DNA of 64,000 nt. Source: Candidatus Pelagibacter communis (lineage in GTDB: Bacteria; Pseudomonadota; Alphaproteobacteria; Pelagibacterales; Pelagibacteraceae). Shown here piece after piece: positions 56,573 to 64,000 of this stretch. The first letter of the stretch is position 1. Every line of letters starts with the position of its first letter. The translations under genes were made by a program, and so were the position numbers. The DNA is taken from contig NZ_CVSF01000064.1 of assembly GCF_001179925.1 (NCBI RefSeq), positions 1 to 64,000 of the forward strand, in the 5' to 3' direction. Below the pieces are notes generated by a model. It was given only the letters and a program-made list of their open reading frames with translations. It searched no databases and had not been told where the DNA came from.

Positions 56573-56743
56573 ATGAATAAATTTGAATTTAAAAATCTTG
56601 TTAAAGGTCTAAAGAATTCTTTGAAAGAAAAATCTTTTTTTAAAGAACTACGTAAGGAGGTAGAGACTGGTGCAAACGGCACTCAGGATTACGTTGTTAA
56701 AAAAGGCATTAACAAAGATACTATAGCTACAACTAGACAGTAA
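56573..56743 (+). CDS. Small basic protein of unknown function
   Basis: 56 residues from MNKFEFKNLVKGLKNSLKEK; a longer reading from a TTG at 56525 would translate the promoter repeats and is rejected. The body is charged and helical, with KELRKEVETGANGTQDYVVKKGINKDT near the end. No domain recognised, no signal or membrane segment. It follows the suf operon by 63 bases but has its own likely promoter, and its stop is directly against the glnA stop. Confidence 0.5.
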   Translation: MNKFEFKNLVKGLKNSLKEKSFFKELRKEVETGANGTQDYVVKKGINKDTIATTRQ

Positions 56744-58150
56744 TTAACTACTGTAGTACATCTGAAACTCAACAGGATGAGGAGTGTGTTCAAATTTGTG
56801 AATTTCCTCAAATTTTAAAGCAATATAAGCATCTATTTGATCGTCAGTAAATACGCCACCTTGAGTTAAAAACTCTCTATCTTTGTCTAAACTTTCCATC
56901 GCTTCTCTTAAAGATCCACATACAGTTGGAATAGATTTAACTTCTTCAGCAGGTAAATCATACAAATCTTTATCGAAAGACTCGCCAGGATGAATTTTAT
57001 TTTTTATTCCATCTAAGCCAGCCATTAACATTGCAGCAAAAGTTAAATAAGGATTTCCAGCTGCATCTGGGAACCTTATCTCACATCTTGCACCTTTCTT
57101 ACTTAAAGTGATTGGTATACGACAAGATGCAGATCTATTTCTGGCTGAATATGCTAAAAGAACTGGAGCTTCAAATCCAGGTATTAATCTCTTATAACTA
57201 TTTGTTGTTGAATTTGCGAATGCATTAATTGCTTTCGCATGTTTTAATATACCACCAATGTAATGAAGAGCTGTTTCAGATAATCCAGCATATGCTTCAC
57301 CAGAAAACACTGGTGTATCACCTTTCCATATTGATTGATGAATGTGCATTCCAGAACCATTGTCTCCAGCAACTGGTTTAGGCATAAATGTTGCAGTTTT
57401 TCCAAAAGAATGAGTTACCATTTGTACAACATATTTATATAATTGAACATTGTCTGCTTGATTAACTAATGTTCCAAAATACATTCCTAATTCGTGTTGA
57501 CTTGGAGCAACTTCATGGTGATGTTTTTCAACTTTTATACCAACTTCTTTTAAATTTTTTAAATATTCCCCTCTCATGTCTTGCTCACTGTCAACTGGGG
57601 GAACTGGAAAATACCCACCTTTTATTGGGGGTCTGTGTCCCATATTACCATTATCATATTCTTTTCCAGAATTATATGGGCCTTCTTTACTATCAATTTT
57701 AAAACCACATTCGTTCATATCATTTTTTATTCTTACATCATCAAAAACAAAAAATTCGGGTTCTGGACCAAAAAATGCTTTATCTCCAATACCTGAAGCC
57801 TTTAAATATTCTTCAGCTTTTTTAGCAACACCTCTTGGATCTCGTTCATAAGGAGTTTTCTTAATTGCATCCAAAATATCGCAAAACAGGACTACGGTGT
57901 TGTGAGAAGTAAATGGATCTAAAAAATATCTCGATAGATCAGGTTTTAAAATCATATCAGACTCGTTAATAGCTTTCCAACCAGCTATGGAAGATCCATC
58001 AAAAAATACTCCTTCATTTAACATTCCATCATCGACTGCTGTTGAGTCCATAGTTAAATGTTGTAATTTTCCTCTAGGATCAGTAAACCTTAAGTCTACA
58101 AATTCAGCTTCTTTATCTTTAATAAATTTTAAAACATCGTTAGCACTCAT
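56744..58150 (-). CDS. glnA: Glutamine synthetase, type I
   Basis: 468 residues. It assimilates ammonium into glutamine as a dodecamer. [17 protein letters not shown] and [12 protein letters not shown] open the family; [40 protein letters not shown] and [30 protein letters not shown] are the metal, glutamate and ATP sites. [12 protein letters not shown] near 396 is the tyrosine loop that GlnE adenylylates, so it belongs to the regulated GSI-beta group. An AAGGAG ribosome site (58156-58161) precedes the ATG. No PII gene is adjacent. Confidence 0.96.
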   Translation of the reverse strand: MSANDVLKFIKDKEAEFVDLRFTDPRGKLQHLTMDSTAVDDGMLNEGVFFDGSSIAGWKAINESDMILKPDLSRYFLDPFTSHNTVVLFCDILDAIKKTPYERDPRGVAKKAEEYLKASGIGDKAFFGPEPEFFVFDDVRIKNDMNECGFKIDSKEGPYNSGKEYDNGNMGHRPPIKGGYFPVPPVDSEQDMRGEYLKNLKEVGIKVEKHHHEVAPSQHELGMYFGTLVNQADNVQLYKYVVQMVTHSFGKTATFMPKPVAGDNGSGMHIHQSIWKGDTPVFSGEAYAGLSETALHYIGGILKHAKAINAFANSTTNSYKRLIPGFEAPVLLAYSARNRSASCRIPITLSKKGARCEIRFPDAAGNPYLTFAAMLMAGLDGIKNKIHPGESFDKDLYDLPAEEVKSIPTVCGSLREAMESLDKDREFLTQGGVFTDDQIDAYIALKFEEIHKFEHTPHPVEFQMYYSS

Positions 58151-58289
58151 AAACTCTCCTTTTTAAGCTGCGTGATGTTTACCAAAAAAAGATTGATTAA
58201 TAATGCTCTTTTACTTAATAACACCTATGCAAATTTCACATAAGTGTATAATTAAACGATATAAAAAACTAACAATTAAAAGTTGAATA
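58151..58289. promoter_or_regulatory. Divergent glnA / YbaK-like upstream region
   Basis: 139 bases between divergent starts, one of the larger gaps in the window. It has the glnA ribosome site and several AT-rich -10-like stretches (for example TTATACAC on the minus strand near 58247). An imperfect palindrome CACTTATGTG lies near 58238. No sigma-54 type GG-N10-GC element is evident. Regulation by nitrogen cannot be read directly. Confidence 0.35.
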
Positions 58290-58769
58290 ATGACTTTATT
58301 AGATAAAGAGCCTGTAAAAAGAGTAATGGGAAAGCTGAAAGAATTTGACGCTAAATTAGAGGTTATGGTTTTAAATTCATCAGCTAAAACAGCATCTGAA
58401 GCGGCTTCATCTTTGGGTTGTGAAGTTGGGGCAATAATTAAAAGTCTCCTGTTTAAGACTGAAAATACTTTTACGCTATGTTTAATTTCTGGAGATAAAA
58501 AAGCATCATTAAATAAGATTAAATCAAAATTAAATATTAAAGACGTTTCTATGGCCTCAGCTGATGAAGTTAAAAAAATTACCGGATATACTATAGGGGG
58601 AGTTTCACCAATTGGTCATTTAAGCCAAATTGCAGTTTTAATAGATAATTCATTTGAAAGATTTAATGATTTATTCGCAGCAGCAGGACATCCAAATTGT
58701 GTTTTTAAAATAAGTTTGAAAGATTTAAAAAATATAACCAATGGTGAAATTCACGAAATAACAGAATGA
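58290..58769 (+). CDS. YbaK/EbsC-family aminoacyl-tRNA deacylase
   Basis: 159 residues. SSAKTASEAASSLGCEVGAIIKSLLFKTEN near 31-60 holds the conserved lysine of the YbaK fold, and ITGYTIGGVSPIGHLSQIAVLIDNSFERFNDLFAAAGHPNCVFKISLKDLKNIT is the C-terminal GGVSPxGH core. The family clears mischarged tRNAs (Cys-tRNA-Pro and similar). It overlaps the EamA gene by 4 bases. Confidence 0.87.
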   Translation: MTLLDKEPVKRVMGKLKEFDAKLEVMVLNSSAKTASEAASSLGCEVGAIIKSLLFKTENTFTLCLISGDKKASLNKIKSKLNIKDVSMASADEVKKITGYTIGGVSPIGHLSQIAVLIDNSFERFNDLFAAAGHPNCVFKISLKDLKNITNGEIHEITE

Positions 58770-59638
58770 GACAACCTAAACTACTTGATTATATATTATT
58801 AGTAACACTTGCTTTAATTTGGGCTTCTGCCTTTTTTAATATAAAGATTGCAACATATTCTTTTGGCCCAATCACAATTGCTTTTTTAAGAGTCTTTTTT
58901 GGGGCAATTCCAGTTTTGTTATTGTGTTATTTTAAAAAGATAAAAATTGAAGCATTTTCAAAAGATTGGCATTGGTTTGCGATGATAGGGTTTATTAATT
59001 TAGTTGCTCCTTTTTTTTTAATTGCATATGGAGTTAAATCTGTTCAGAGTAATTTAGCAGCAATTTTAATGTCAACAACCACGTTGAGTTCAACAGTTCT
59101 TGGGCATTTCTATACTAAAAATGAAAAATTTAATTTGGTTAGAACTATTGGTGTTCTAATTGGATTTTCAGGAATAGTTTATTTATTCTCAGACAATTTA
59201 TTAATTAATGAAAATAATTTTTTTTCAGCTCTATTAATACTCTTAGGAGCAACTTGTTACGTTATTGGAGGTGTTTTAACTTTAAAAATAAGTAAGAAAA
59301 AAAATGAGAACGTTACCAGTTCAATATTAATATGGGCAACAATAATTTTGATACCACTTGTAAGTTTTATTGAACAACCTTGGCAATTGACTCCAAGGTT
59401 AGACTCTACAATTTCTGTTATATATCTTGGATTGGTTTCGACGGGAATTGCTTGGCTTTTAAGATTTAGAATATTAATTAATAATGGTTTAATTTTTCAA
59501 TCTCAAGTATCCTATTTAATTCCAATATTTGGAACAATTTTAAGTTATATTTTTCTTAAAGAGTTAATCACTTTTAAAGTGTTAATTTCATTAATTGCAG
59601 TAATCATAGGAATTTATTTTGTTAAAAAAGCAAATTAA
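58766..59638 (+). CDS. EamA-family (DMT) transporter
   Basis: 290 residues, about ten membrane helices in two repeats. LALIWASAFFNIKIATYSFGPITIAFLRV is the canonical EamA opening, AAILMSTTTLSSTVLGHFYTKNEKFN ends the first half, and SQVSYLIPIFGTILSYIFLKELITF ends the second. Likely an exporter of amino acids or metabolites; substrate unknown. Coupled to the YbaK-like gene. It is clearly distinct in sequence from the EamA gene at 7134-7994. Confidence 0.86.
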   Translation: MRQPKLLDYILLVTLALIWASAFFNIKIATYSFGPITIAFLRVFFGAIPVLLLCYFKKIKIEAFSKDWHWFAMIGFINLVAPFFLIAYGVKSVQSNLAAILMSTTTLSSTVLGHFYTKNEKFNLVRTIGVLIGFSGIVYLFSDNLLINENNFFSALLILLGATCYVIGGVLTLKISKKKNENVTSSILIWATIILIPLVSFIEQPWQLTPRLDSTISVIYLGLVSTGIAWLLRFRILINNGLIFQSQVSYLIPIFGTILSYIFLKELITFKVLISLIAVIIGIYFVKKAN

Positions 59639-59640
59639 TT

Positions 59641-60546
59641 TTATTTTTTATCTCTAAAAAAAGAGGAACGTCCTAACATCCCATTTAAAATACCCAAAAA
59701 TCTATAAAAATATTTTTCTTTATTTTCTTTTTGGAATGTTAAAAAATAATAATTAAATTTAAAAAACGACTTAATAAATTTACCTGACATTTTCAAAACA
59801 GCTTTTGAATAGCTATAATTTTTTTTATAAAAATAGAAACTCGACCACATCCAATGCCATTCTCTTATTCTATTCGCTCTACTTTTATTTTCTAAATTTT
59901 GACCTAAAGAGCTTTGAAATCCAAGATGATCTATCTTTAAATCTTTAGAGGTATAGATATTTTCTCCTTTTTTTATTATAGATTTACATAAATCAAACTC
60001 TTCAAAAAATAAAAAAAAGTTTTTATCGAAAATTTCTTTGTTTTCAAATTTATTAAGATTCATTAACATTGAACATCCCGTAACCCACTCAACTTTTTCT
60101 AATTTTTCAATTTTTTGATTTTTAAAAGTATTAACAAACATTTTATTTTTTTTGTTATCAAAAAAACCAGCAGGTAAAAATATTTTATCATTTAAATATT
60201 GGCAGCCAATAATCGTGAAATCTTTTGCATGTTCTAAAACTTTTGTAATATTTGAAAAAAAATTAACATCACAAGTAACATCAGGATTGAGAATTAAAGC
60301 ATAATCAGTCTTTGTAGACTTTAATCCAAAATTATTTCCTTTACCATAACCCAGGTTTTCACCGGTACAATTAATATCTACATTTGGAAAATTTGATAGA
60401 ATCTCATCTTTGTGCTCAAATGTGTGAGAATTTTCGATGATTTTAATTTTCACCCTTTTATCAATTGATTTTAGACAATTAATCAACAATTGTTTTTTAG
60501 TTAAGTAAGTAACTATTATAACTGTAATATTATCTAGGCTATACAT
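59641..60546 (-). CDS. Glycosyltransferase family 2
   Basis: 301 residues. ITVIIVTYLTKKQLLINCLKSI opens a GT-A fold; NLGYGKGNNFGLKSTKTDYALILNPDVTCD near 61-90 carries the DxD-like NPD metal site of the rhamnosyltransferase-like subgroup (WbbL type); WVTGCSMLMNLNKF and FFLFFEEFDLCKSI hold the catalytic acidic residues. A hydrophobic/basic C-terminus (about 240-300) may contact the membrane. Probably works in cell-surface polysaccharide synthesis. Two bases from the convergent EamA stop. Confidence 0.82.
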   Translation of the reverse strand: MYSLDNITVIIVTYLTKKQLLINCLKSIDKRVKIKIIENSHTFEHKDEILSNFPNVDINCTGENLGYGKGNNFGLKSTKTDYALILNPDVTCDVNFFSNITKVLEHAKDFTIIGCQYLNDKIFLPAGFFDNKKNKMFVNTFKNQKIEKLEKVEWVTGCSMLMNLNKFENKEIFDKNFFLFFEEFDLCKSIIKKGENIYTSKDLKIDHLGFQSSLGQNLENKSRANRIREWHWMWSSFYFYKKNYSYSKAVLKMSGKFIKSFFKFNYYFLTFQKENKEKYFYRFLGILNGMLGRSSFFRDKK

Positions 60547-60572
60547 TACAAATTTAAGTTATTTATTGCTTT

Positions 60573-61484
60573 TTATTTAGCAAGTTTAGATAATTCTTGT
60601 ATATGAGCCGGCCTGGTTTCGCAACATCCTCCGAGAATAGTTGCTCCAGCTTCTTTAAATTTTTTAGCAAATTCTGACATTTTTTTTGGGGTTAAATCCT
60701 TACGCACACCCAAAAATTCATTAGGATTTCCAGTTTTACTTTTTTTATAAGCACCGGTGTAATTAGGTTTTGGATTTGTTTTTATAAAAGCATTAAGTTT
60801 AAATCCAAAAGGCACATTCAAACTTTTCAATTCGTCAATATTTAATTCATAATTTTCTGGAGAAATACAGGATAGAATGATTCCTAAAAGTTTTTCATTT
60901 TTAGTAACATTAATGATTTCTGAAATTTTTTCGCCACTTGGCAATCTTGTTCCTTCAGAAATATGAGCTCCTATTAAATATGGTTTATTAAACTTTTTAA
61001 TACTACTAATAGCGATCTTAAATTCTTTGATACTGCTCAATACATCAAAATAAAAAAAATCTACGTAAGGATTCAAAAGCTCAGCTTGTAAACTGAAATT
61101 ATCATTTATTTCTTCATCAGATCTCGGGTCAGCTTCATAAGTTAAAAATTGCGGAGGCAGTCCACCGGCTATTAAGATATGTGGATAAAGTTTTTTTGCT
61201 TTTAATGCAATTTCACCTGCTTTTTTATTTAGGTATTCAAATTTATCTTCAATATTGTTATCTCTTAATCGTATTTTTCTTGTAGTAAAAGTAGTAGTTA
61301 CAATTACTTCTGCTCCTGCCCTGATAAAATCGATATGAGTATCCAATAATAGTTTGTGATATTTTTCTTGAAGTAAAGCATTAGCACTCCATAAGGTTCC
61401 ATTAGGTTCCATGCCTCTTGCAAGTAATTCTTGTCCCATTCCTCCATCTAAAATTCTAGTTTGTTTGAAAAAATTTAAATCCAT
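60573..61484 (-). CDS. Homocysteine S-methyltransferase family (BhmT/MmuM-like)
   Basis: 303 residues. ILDGGMGQELLARGMEPNGTLWSANAL opens the family; IRAGAEVIVTTTFTTRKIRL follows; ILSCISPENYELNI gives one zinc cysteine and ATILGGCCETRPAHIQEL the other two. It transfers a methyl group to homocysteine to make methionine; the donor (betaine, dimethylsulfoniopropionate or S-methylmethionine) cannot be told from the sequence. The leader carries a SAM-II riboswitch and a SAM-V-like element, so methionine/SAM feedback is strongly suggested. A GAGGA ribosome site is three bases before the ATG. Confidence 0.9.
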   Translation of the reverse strand: MDLNFFKQTRILDGGMGQELLARGMEPNGTLWSANALLQEKYHKLLLDTHIDFIRAGAEVIVTTTFTTRKIRLRDNNIEDKFEYLNKKAGEIALKAKKLYPHILIAGGLPPQFLTYEADPRSDEEINDNFSLQAELLNPYVDFFYFDVLSSIKEFKIAISSIKKFNKPYLIGAHISEGTRLPSGEKISEIINVTKNEKLLGIILSCISPENYELNIDELKSLNVPFGFKLNAFIKTNPKPNYTGAYKKSKTGNPNEFLGVRKDLTPKKMSEFAKKFKEAGATILGGCCETRPAHIQELSKLAK

Positions 61485-61487
61485 ATA

Positions 61488-61533
61488 TCCTCACTTTTTT
61501 AGTGCTTCTGCTTAATGCAAGGTGCACAATACA
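61488..61533 (-). ncRNA. SAM-V-like riboswitch overlapping the ribosome site
   Basis: The minus strand shows TTGTGC (61529-61524), TTGCATTAA (61520-61512), AAGCAC, an A-rich linker and GTGAGGA (61494-61488). The succession TTGTGC..YTGCATT..AAG..AAAA..GGA resembles the SAM-V core. The last part is the Shine-Dalgarno sequence of the methyltransferase, and CAC (61504-61502) can pair with GTG (61494-61492), so ligand binding could hide it and block translation. Secondary structure was only judged by eye; the match is weaker than for the SAM-II element. Confidence 0.5.
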
Positions 61534-61561
61534 GTTCAAATACCTAACCGATTTATATGAA

Positions 61562-61607
61562 GATTCCATTTTAGCTGTTATGCCCGCAATAAGGATCAAA
61601 TCGGCTT
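61562..61607 (-). ncRNA. SAM-II riboswitch
   Basis: The minus strand contains, in order and with SAM-II spacing, GATTTGATCC (61602-61593), ATTGC (61590-61586), ATAA (61581-61578) and GCTAAAATGG (61575-61566). These match the SAM-II conserved core (GAUUUAACC, AUUGC, AUAAA, GCUAAAAAGG). GCC (61605-61603) can pair with GGC to close P1, and the loop TCC pairs with GGA for the pseudoknot. It begins seven bases after the oxygenase stop and lies upstream of the homocysteine methyltransferase, the family of genes SAM-II usually controls. Confidence 0.85.
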
Positions 61608-61613
61608 ACTAAT

Positions 61614-62237
61614 TTATATTTTGTTTTTTCGATTTGTAAAGATTATTTTTGCGTTAAATGAAAAAGATCTTCTTTCGCCATTAATGTTAAAAGGATAAAC
61701 AGTATGCATTAAATAATTTGGAAAAATTATAACATTTCCAACTATTGGTTTTACATTATGTATGCTTTTGCTTAAAAAAGCTTTTTGTCCATTAATAAAA
61801 TCAATTGTACCATTTGTTAAATCTTTTTTATTCTTAACTTTTTTGTTTGAAAAAATAAACTTAGGTATTTTTAAGTAACCTACTCCAGAAATATCTCCGT
61901 TGTGATAATGAATTGGATTGTATTCTCCTTTAAACTGTCTGACTACCCAAAAATTTAGTATCTTGATATCTTTTACATTTTTAACTTTTTCTTTAATCAA
62001 AAATTTTTTTATTATTTTTTTTAATTCTTTATCTATGTTTTTTTTTACAAAATCTCTAGAGAACAATAATTCATTTTTAATTTGACTTGCAAGTTTTGTT
62101 GAATAGTCTCTTTTCTTTGAGGTCGATTTTAGATCAAATTCATTATTTAATTTATTTATCAACTTCTTTGAAATTTTAGTTATACCTATAGTTGGACCGA
62201 AAGGTTTTATATTTTTCACGAGTTTTAAATATACCAA
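61614..62237 (-). CDS. Putative 2-oxoglutarate/Fe(II)-dependent oxygenase
   Basis: About 207 residues. IKILNFWVVRQFKGEYNPIHYHNGDISGVGYLKIP near 90-120 and GNVIIFPNYLMHTVYPFNINGERRSFSFNAKI near 168-200 resemble the prolyl-hydroxylase-like family with metal histidines (NPIHYH, LMH) and a C-terminal arginine for 2-oxoglutarate. Substrate unknown. No ATG is available: TTG at 62237 or GTG at 62219 must start it, so the exact N-terminus is uncertain. The SAM riboswitch starts seven bases after its stop, so read-through from here could feed the riboswitch. Confidence 0.7.
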   Translation of the reverse strand: MVYLKLVKNIKPFGPTIGITKISKKLINKLNNEFDLKSTSKKRDYSTKLASQIKNELLFSRDFVKKNIDKELKKIIKKFLIKEKVKNVKDIKILNFWVVRQFKGEYNPIHYHNGDISGVGYLKIPKFIFSNKKVKNKKDLTNGTIDFINGQKAFLSKSIHNVKPIVGNVIIFPNYLMHTVYPFNINGERRSFSFNAKIIFTNRKNKI

Positions 62238-62255
62238 TATAATTTTAATTCAACT

Positions 62256-63002
62256 TTAACTTAGAATTTTTGAACCAATTCTTATTGCCACAAAAATAAC
62301 TAATCCTGAGGTAATTATTGTTAATAACTTATTAGACAAAAATTTTAGATTTAAAAAGTTGCCTATTTGACCACCTAACAAAACTACTAAAAATAATATC
62401 CAATAATCAAAAATATCATTTAAAATATTTTGCTTGGTAAACTGACCAAAAATTCCTGAAATAGAATTTATTAGTATAAATAGTGATGCTGTGGTTGCGA
62501 TCTGTTTTGGATGTCCTGCTTTCAATAAAAAAAGGATAGGGCTTAAAAAAATCCCTCCTCCAATTCCAACAATACCAGATACTAACCCAAGTATAGATCC
62601 TATCAAAATTGAAAAAATTTTTGGTATGTCTCTCAATTTTAAACTGTCTTCTTTATATGAATTACTATTGATGAGCAGTAATACTCCAGCAATACTTAGA
62701 ACAAAAAATAAAATGATTTCAAATATCTCTTTTTCTAAACTGATTGATCCTCCTATAAAAGAAAAAGGAACAGACCCAATTAAATATGGAATTAACAATT
62801 TATGATTTAGATTTCCAGCTTTGATGTAATTTATAGAATTTCCTGAAACAACGATAATGTTACAAAACAAAGCTATAACTGGAATAATATAATATGGAAT
62901 ATCCCATATGAGCAATAACGCTAAATAAGTTGACCCACCTCCAAAACCAACACTAGAGTATAAAATAGCTGTTACAAAAAATAAAAGAGATAGTATAAAC
63001 AT
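62256..63002 (-). CDS. TauE/SafE-family membrane permease
   Basis: 248 residues with about eight membrane helices. ILYSSVGFGGGSTYLALLL near the start and ILGLVSGIVGIGGGIFLSPILFLLKAGHPKQIATTASLFILINSISG in the middle are the two repeated glycine-rich motifs of TauE/SafE permeases, which export sulfite, sulfoacetate or related anions. The substrate is not shown by the sequence. Its start codon lies 11 bases from the divergent moaB start. Confidence 0.88.
   Translation of the reverse strand: MFILSLLFFVTAILYSSVGFGGGSTYLALLLIWDIPYYIIPVIALFCNIIVVSGNSINYIKAGNLNHKLLIPYLIGSVPFSFIGGSISLEKEIFEIILFFVLSIAGVLLLINSNSYKEDSLKLRDIPKIFSILIGSILGLVSGIVGIGGGIFLSPILFLLKAGHPKQIATTASLFILINSISGIFGQFTKQNILNDIFDYWILFLVVLLGGQIGNFLNLKFLSNKLLTIITSGLVIFVAIRIGSKILS
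62994..62999 (+). promoter_or_regulatory. Candidate -10 box of moaB
   Basis: TATAAA lies 14 bases before the moaB ATG, inside the first codons of the divergent TauE/SafE gene. A start near 63006 would leave a leader of about eight bases. No clear -35 was identified. Confidence 0.3.
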
Positions 63003-63013
63003 TTTAGAATTTT

Positions 63014-63514
63014 ATGAGAGTAAACATAGCATTATTAACTGTTACAGACACTAGAACTTTTGAAAATGATAAATCTGGTTCAATTTTAAAAGAAAAAATA
63101 AGTGAAGCAAATCATAATTTAATTGATAGAAAAATTTGTAAAGATAATAAAAATGATATTATATCAATATTGGATGAGTGGACAAATCATAATGAAATTG
63201 ATGTGATCATTACAACTGGAGGAACAGGTTTGACTGGTAGAGACATTACTCCAGAGGCTTTAAAGGAAATTGCAGACAAAGAAATACCTGGTTTTGGAGA
63301 AATGTTTAGATACGTGAGTATTAAATCTGTTGGCACATCTGCTATTCAATCAAGAGCGTGCGCAGTTTTAGCTAAAGGCAAATATATATTTGCTCTTCCA
63401 GGATCATCTGGTGGAGTAACAGATGCTTGGGAAGAAATATTGAAATATCAGTTAGATGTAAATCATAAACCTTGTAATTTTGTTGAGTTAATATCTAGAT
63501 TAAAAGAAAAATAA
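63014..63514 (+). CDS. moaB: Molybdenum cofactor biosynthesis protein MoaB/MogA family
   Basis: 166 residues. IALLTVTDTRTFENDKSGSILKEKI opens; IDVIITTGGTGLTGRDITPEALKEI near 61-85 is the molybdopterin-binding TGGTG motif; ALPGSSGGVTDAWEEILKYQLD near 135 the conserved ending. It adenylylates molybdopterin (MogA activity) or a related step. Length favours the MoaB branch. No other moa gene is in the window. Confidence 0.9.
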   Translation: MRVNIALLTVTDTRTFENDKSGSILKEKISEANHNLIDRKICKDNKNDIISILDEWTNHNEIDVIITTGGTGLTGRDITPEALKEIADKEIPGFGEMFRYVSIKSVGTSAIQSRACAVLAKGKYIFALPGSSGGVTDAWEEILKYQLDVNHKPCNFVELISRLKEK

Positions 63515-63519
63515 TCAAA

Positions 63520-64000
63520 ATGTTTTTAATAAAATTTTTGCAAAAAAAAATTATTAGATTTTTAAATAGTGAGAAATTATTAAAAATTTTTTTTTATTAT
63601 CATAAATTTTTCAATAACAAAGGTTTAAAGGATATTGGTTTTGATTTCACCTCTAAAAAAGATAGAAAATTTATAGTACAAGATATAATAAACAAACAAA
63701 AATTCAAAAAATATCTTGAAATAGGATGTTTTGATAATGAATTATTTGATGAAATAAAAATTGAAAACAAAACAGGAGTTGACCCAGTTTCTGGTGGAAC
63801 TATCAGACTTACAAGTGATCAATTTTTTAAAAATAATAAAGAATTTTTTGATTGTGTTTTTATTGATGGTTTACACACTTATAATCAAGTTAAAAAAGAT
63901 ATTAAAAATTCTTTAGACTTTTTAAATGATAATGGAATTATTTTGTTACACGATTGTTTGCCTAATAATTTTTATGAACAGGCAACTCCAAGGTGTCAAT
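63520..64000 (+). CDS. Class I SAM-dependent methyltransferase, 5' part
   Basis: About 160 residues are visible and the gene runs off the right edge. After a basic, aromatic N-terminus, FKKYLEIGCFDNELF near 66 is the SAM-binding motif I, and FDCVFIDGLHTYNQVKKDIKNSLDFLNDNGIILLHDCLP near 114-150 matches the Methyltransf_24 type, often found in sugar or surface-glycan gene sets. It starts five bases after the moaB stop, so the two may be cotranscribed, although no functional tie is seen. Confidence 0.75.
   Translation, partial: MFLIKFLQKKIIRFLNSEKLLKIFFYYHKFFNNKGLKDIGFDFTSKKDRKFIVQDIINKQKFKKYLEIGCFDNELFDEIKIENKTGVDPVSGGTIRLTSDQFFKNNKEFFDCVFIDGLHTYNQVKKDIKNSLDFLNDNGIILLHDCLPNNFYEQATPRCQ

Noticed and set aside
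7134-59638. The two EamA genes (7134-7994 and 58766-59638) as a recent duplication
   Set aside because: They share only family motifs; the sequences differ throughout and lie in unrelated operons.
61485-61613. A simple intrinsic terminator after the oxygenase gene
   Set aside because: The stem-like parts match SAM-II and SAM-V-like conserved cores, and no GC-rich stem followed by a U run stands alone there.
1-64000. tRNA or rRNA genes, CRISPR arrays, transposons, prophage
   Set aside because: No cloverleaf-like GGTTCGA blocks, regularly spaced repeats, transposase motifs or phage genes were noticed; nearly all sequence is explained by ordinary coding regions.

Overview
The window is very AT-rich, extremely densely coded and syntenic with the core genome of an alphaproteobacterium. 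Short genes, overlapping operons, almost no intergenic space and the particular gene set (rpsF-rpsR-rplI-dnaB, NDUFA12 and DUF2155 next to accC/accB/aroQ, a long iscR-suf operon, purM/purN divergent from DUF2066-hda, SAM-II-type riboswitch on a homocysteine methyltransferase) point to a SAR11 / Candidatus Pelagibacter-like marine bacterium. No rRNA, tRNA, CRISPR array, transposase or phage gene was seen, and no gene-free stretch exceeds 300 bases.

Layout. 1-3.8 kb is accessory: a truncated sulfotransferase whose end is fused to an inverted 63-base copy of aspS (a probable assembly or amplification chimera at the edge), an arylsulfotransferase-like beta-propeller, a tiny membrane protein, a second shortened sulfotransferase and a glycosyltransferase. 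3.8-17.8 kb holds an SMR protein, cmk, a coiled-coil protein and then a long leftward run: rpsF-rpsR-rplI-dnaB-RND exporter-cvpA-purF-HD protein-gshA-gshB-EamA-MFS. 17.8-20.4 kb is rightward fabD-fabG-acpP-gmk. 20.4-27.6 kb is leftward lptF-lptG-lptD-surA-pdxA-rsmA (outer-membrane assembly). 27.7-34.7 kb holds pepA-ndk, leftward purM-purN, and DUF2066-hda-aspS. 34.7-39.5 kb holds a TSCPD protein, NDUFA12, DUF2155, aroQ-accB-accC and thiS-thiG. 39.5-50.2 kb holds an RNase E/G, mrcA-prfB-AsmA-like, tyrS, anmK and a hydrolase. 50.3-56.5 kb is the iron-sulfur operon iscR-sufBCDS-sufU-sufT-sufA behind an IscR-like palindrome. 56.5-64 kb holds a small leaderless ORF, glnA, a YbaK-like deacylase, an EamA exporter, a glycosyltransferase, mmuM/bhmT behind tandem SAM riboswitches, a 2OG oxygenase, TauE/SafE, moaB and a partial methyltransferase.

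Points of most interest: the tandem SAM-II plus SAM-V-like leader at 61488-61607; the prfB programmed +1 frameshift (43881-43897), whose first 23 codons are easily missed; the inverted aspS copy at the left edge; an SMR protein without the essential membrane glutamate; an RNase E/G without the zinc-link cysteines; and extreme packing, with convergent genes sharing palindromic stop tetranucleotides and divergent genes whose start codons lie only 11-16 bases apart. Everything is read by eye; family names rest on motifs and synteny, not on searches.
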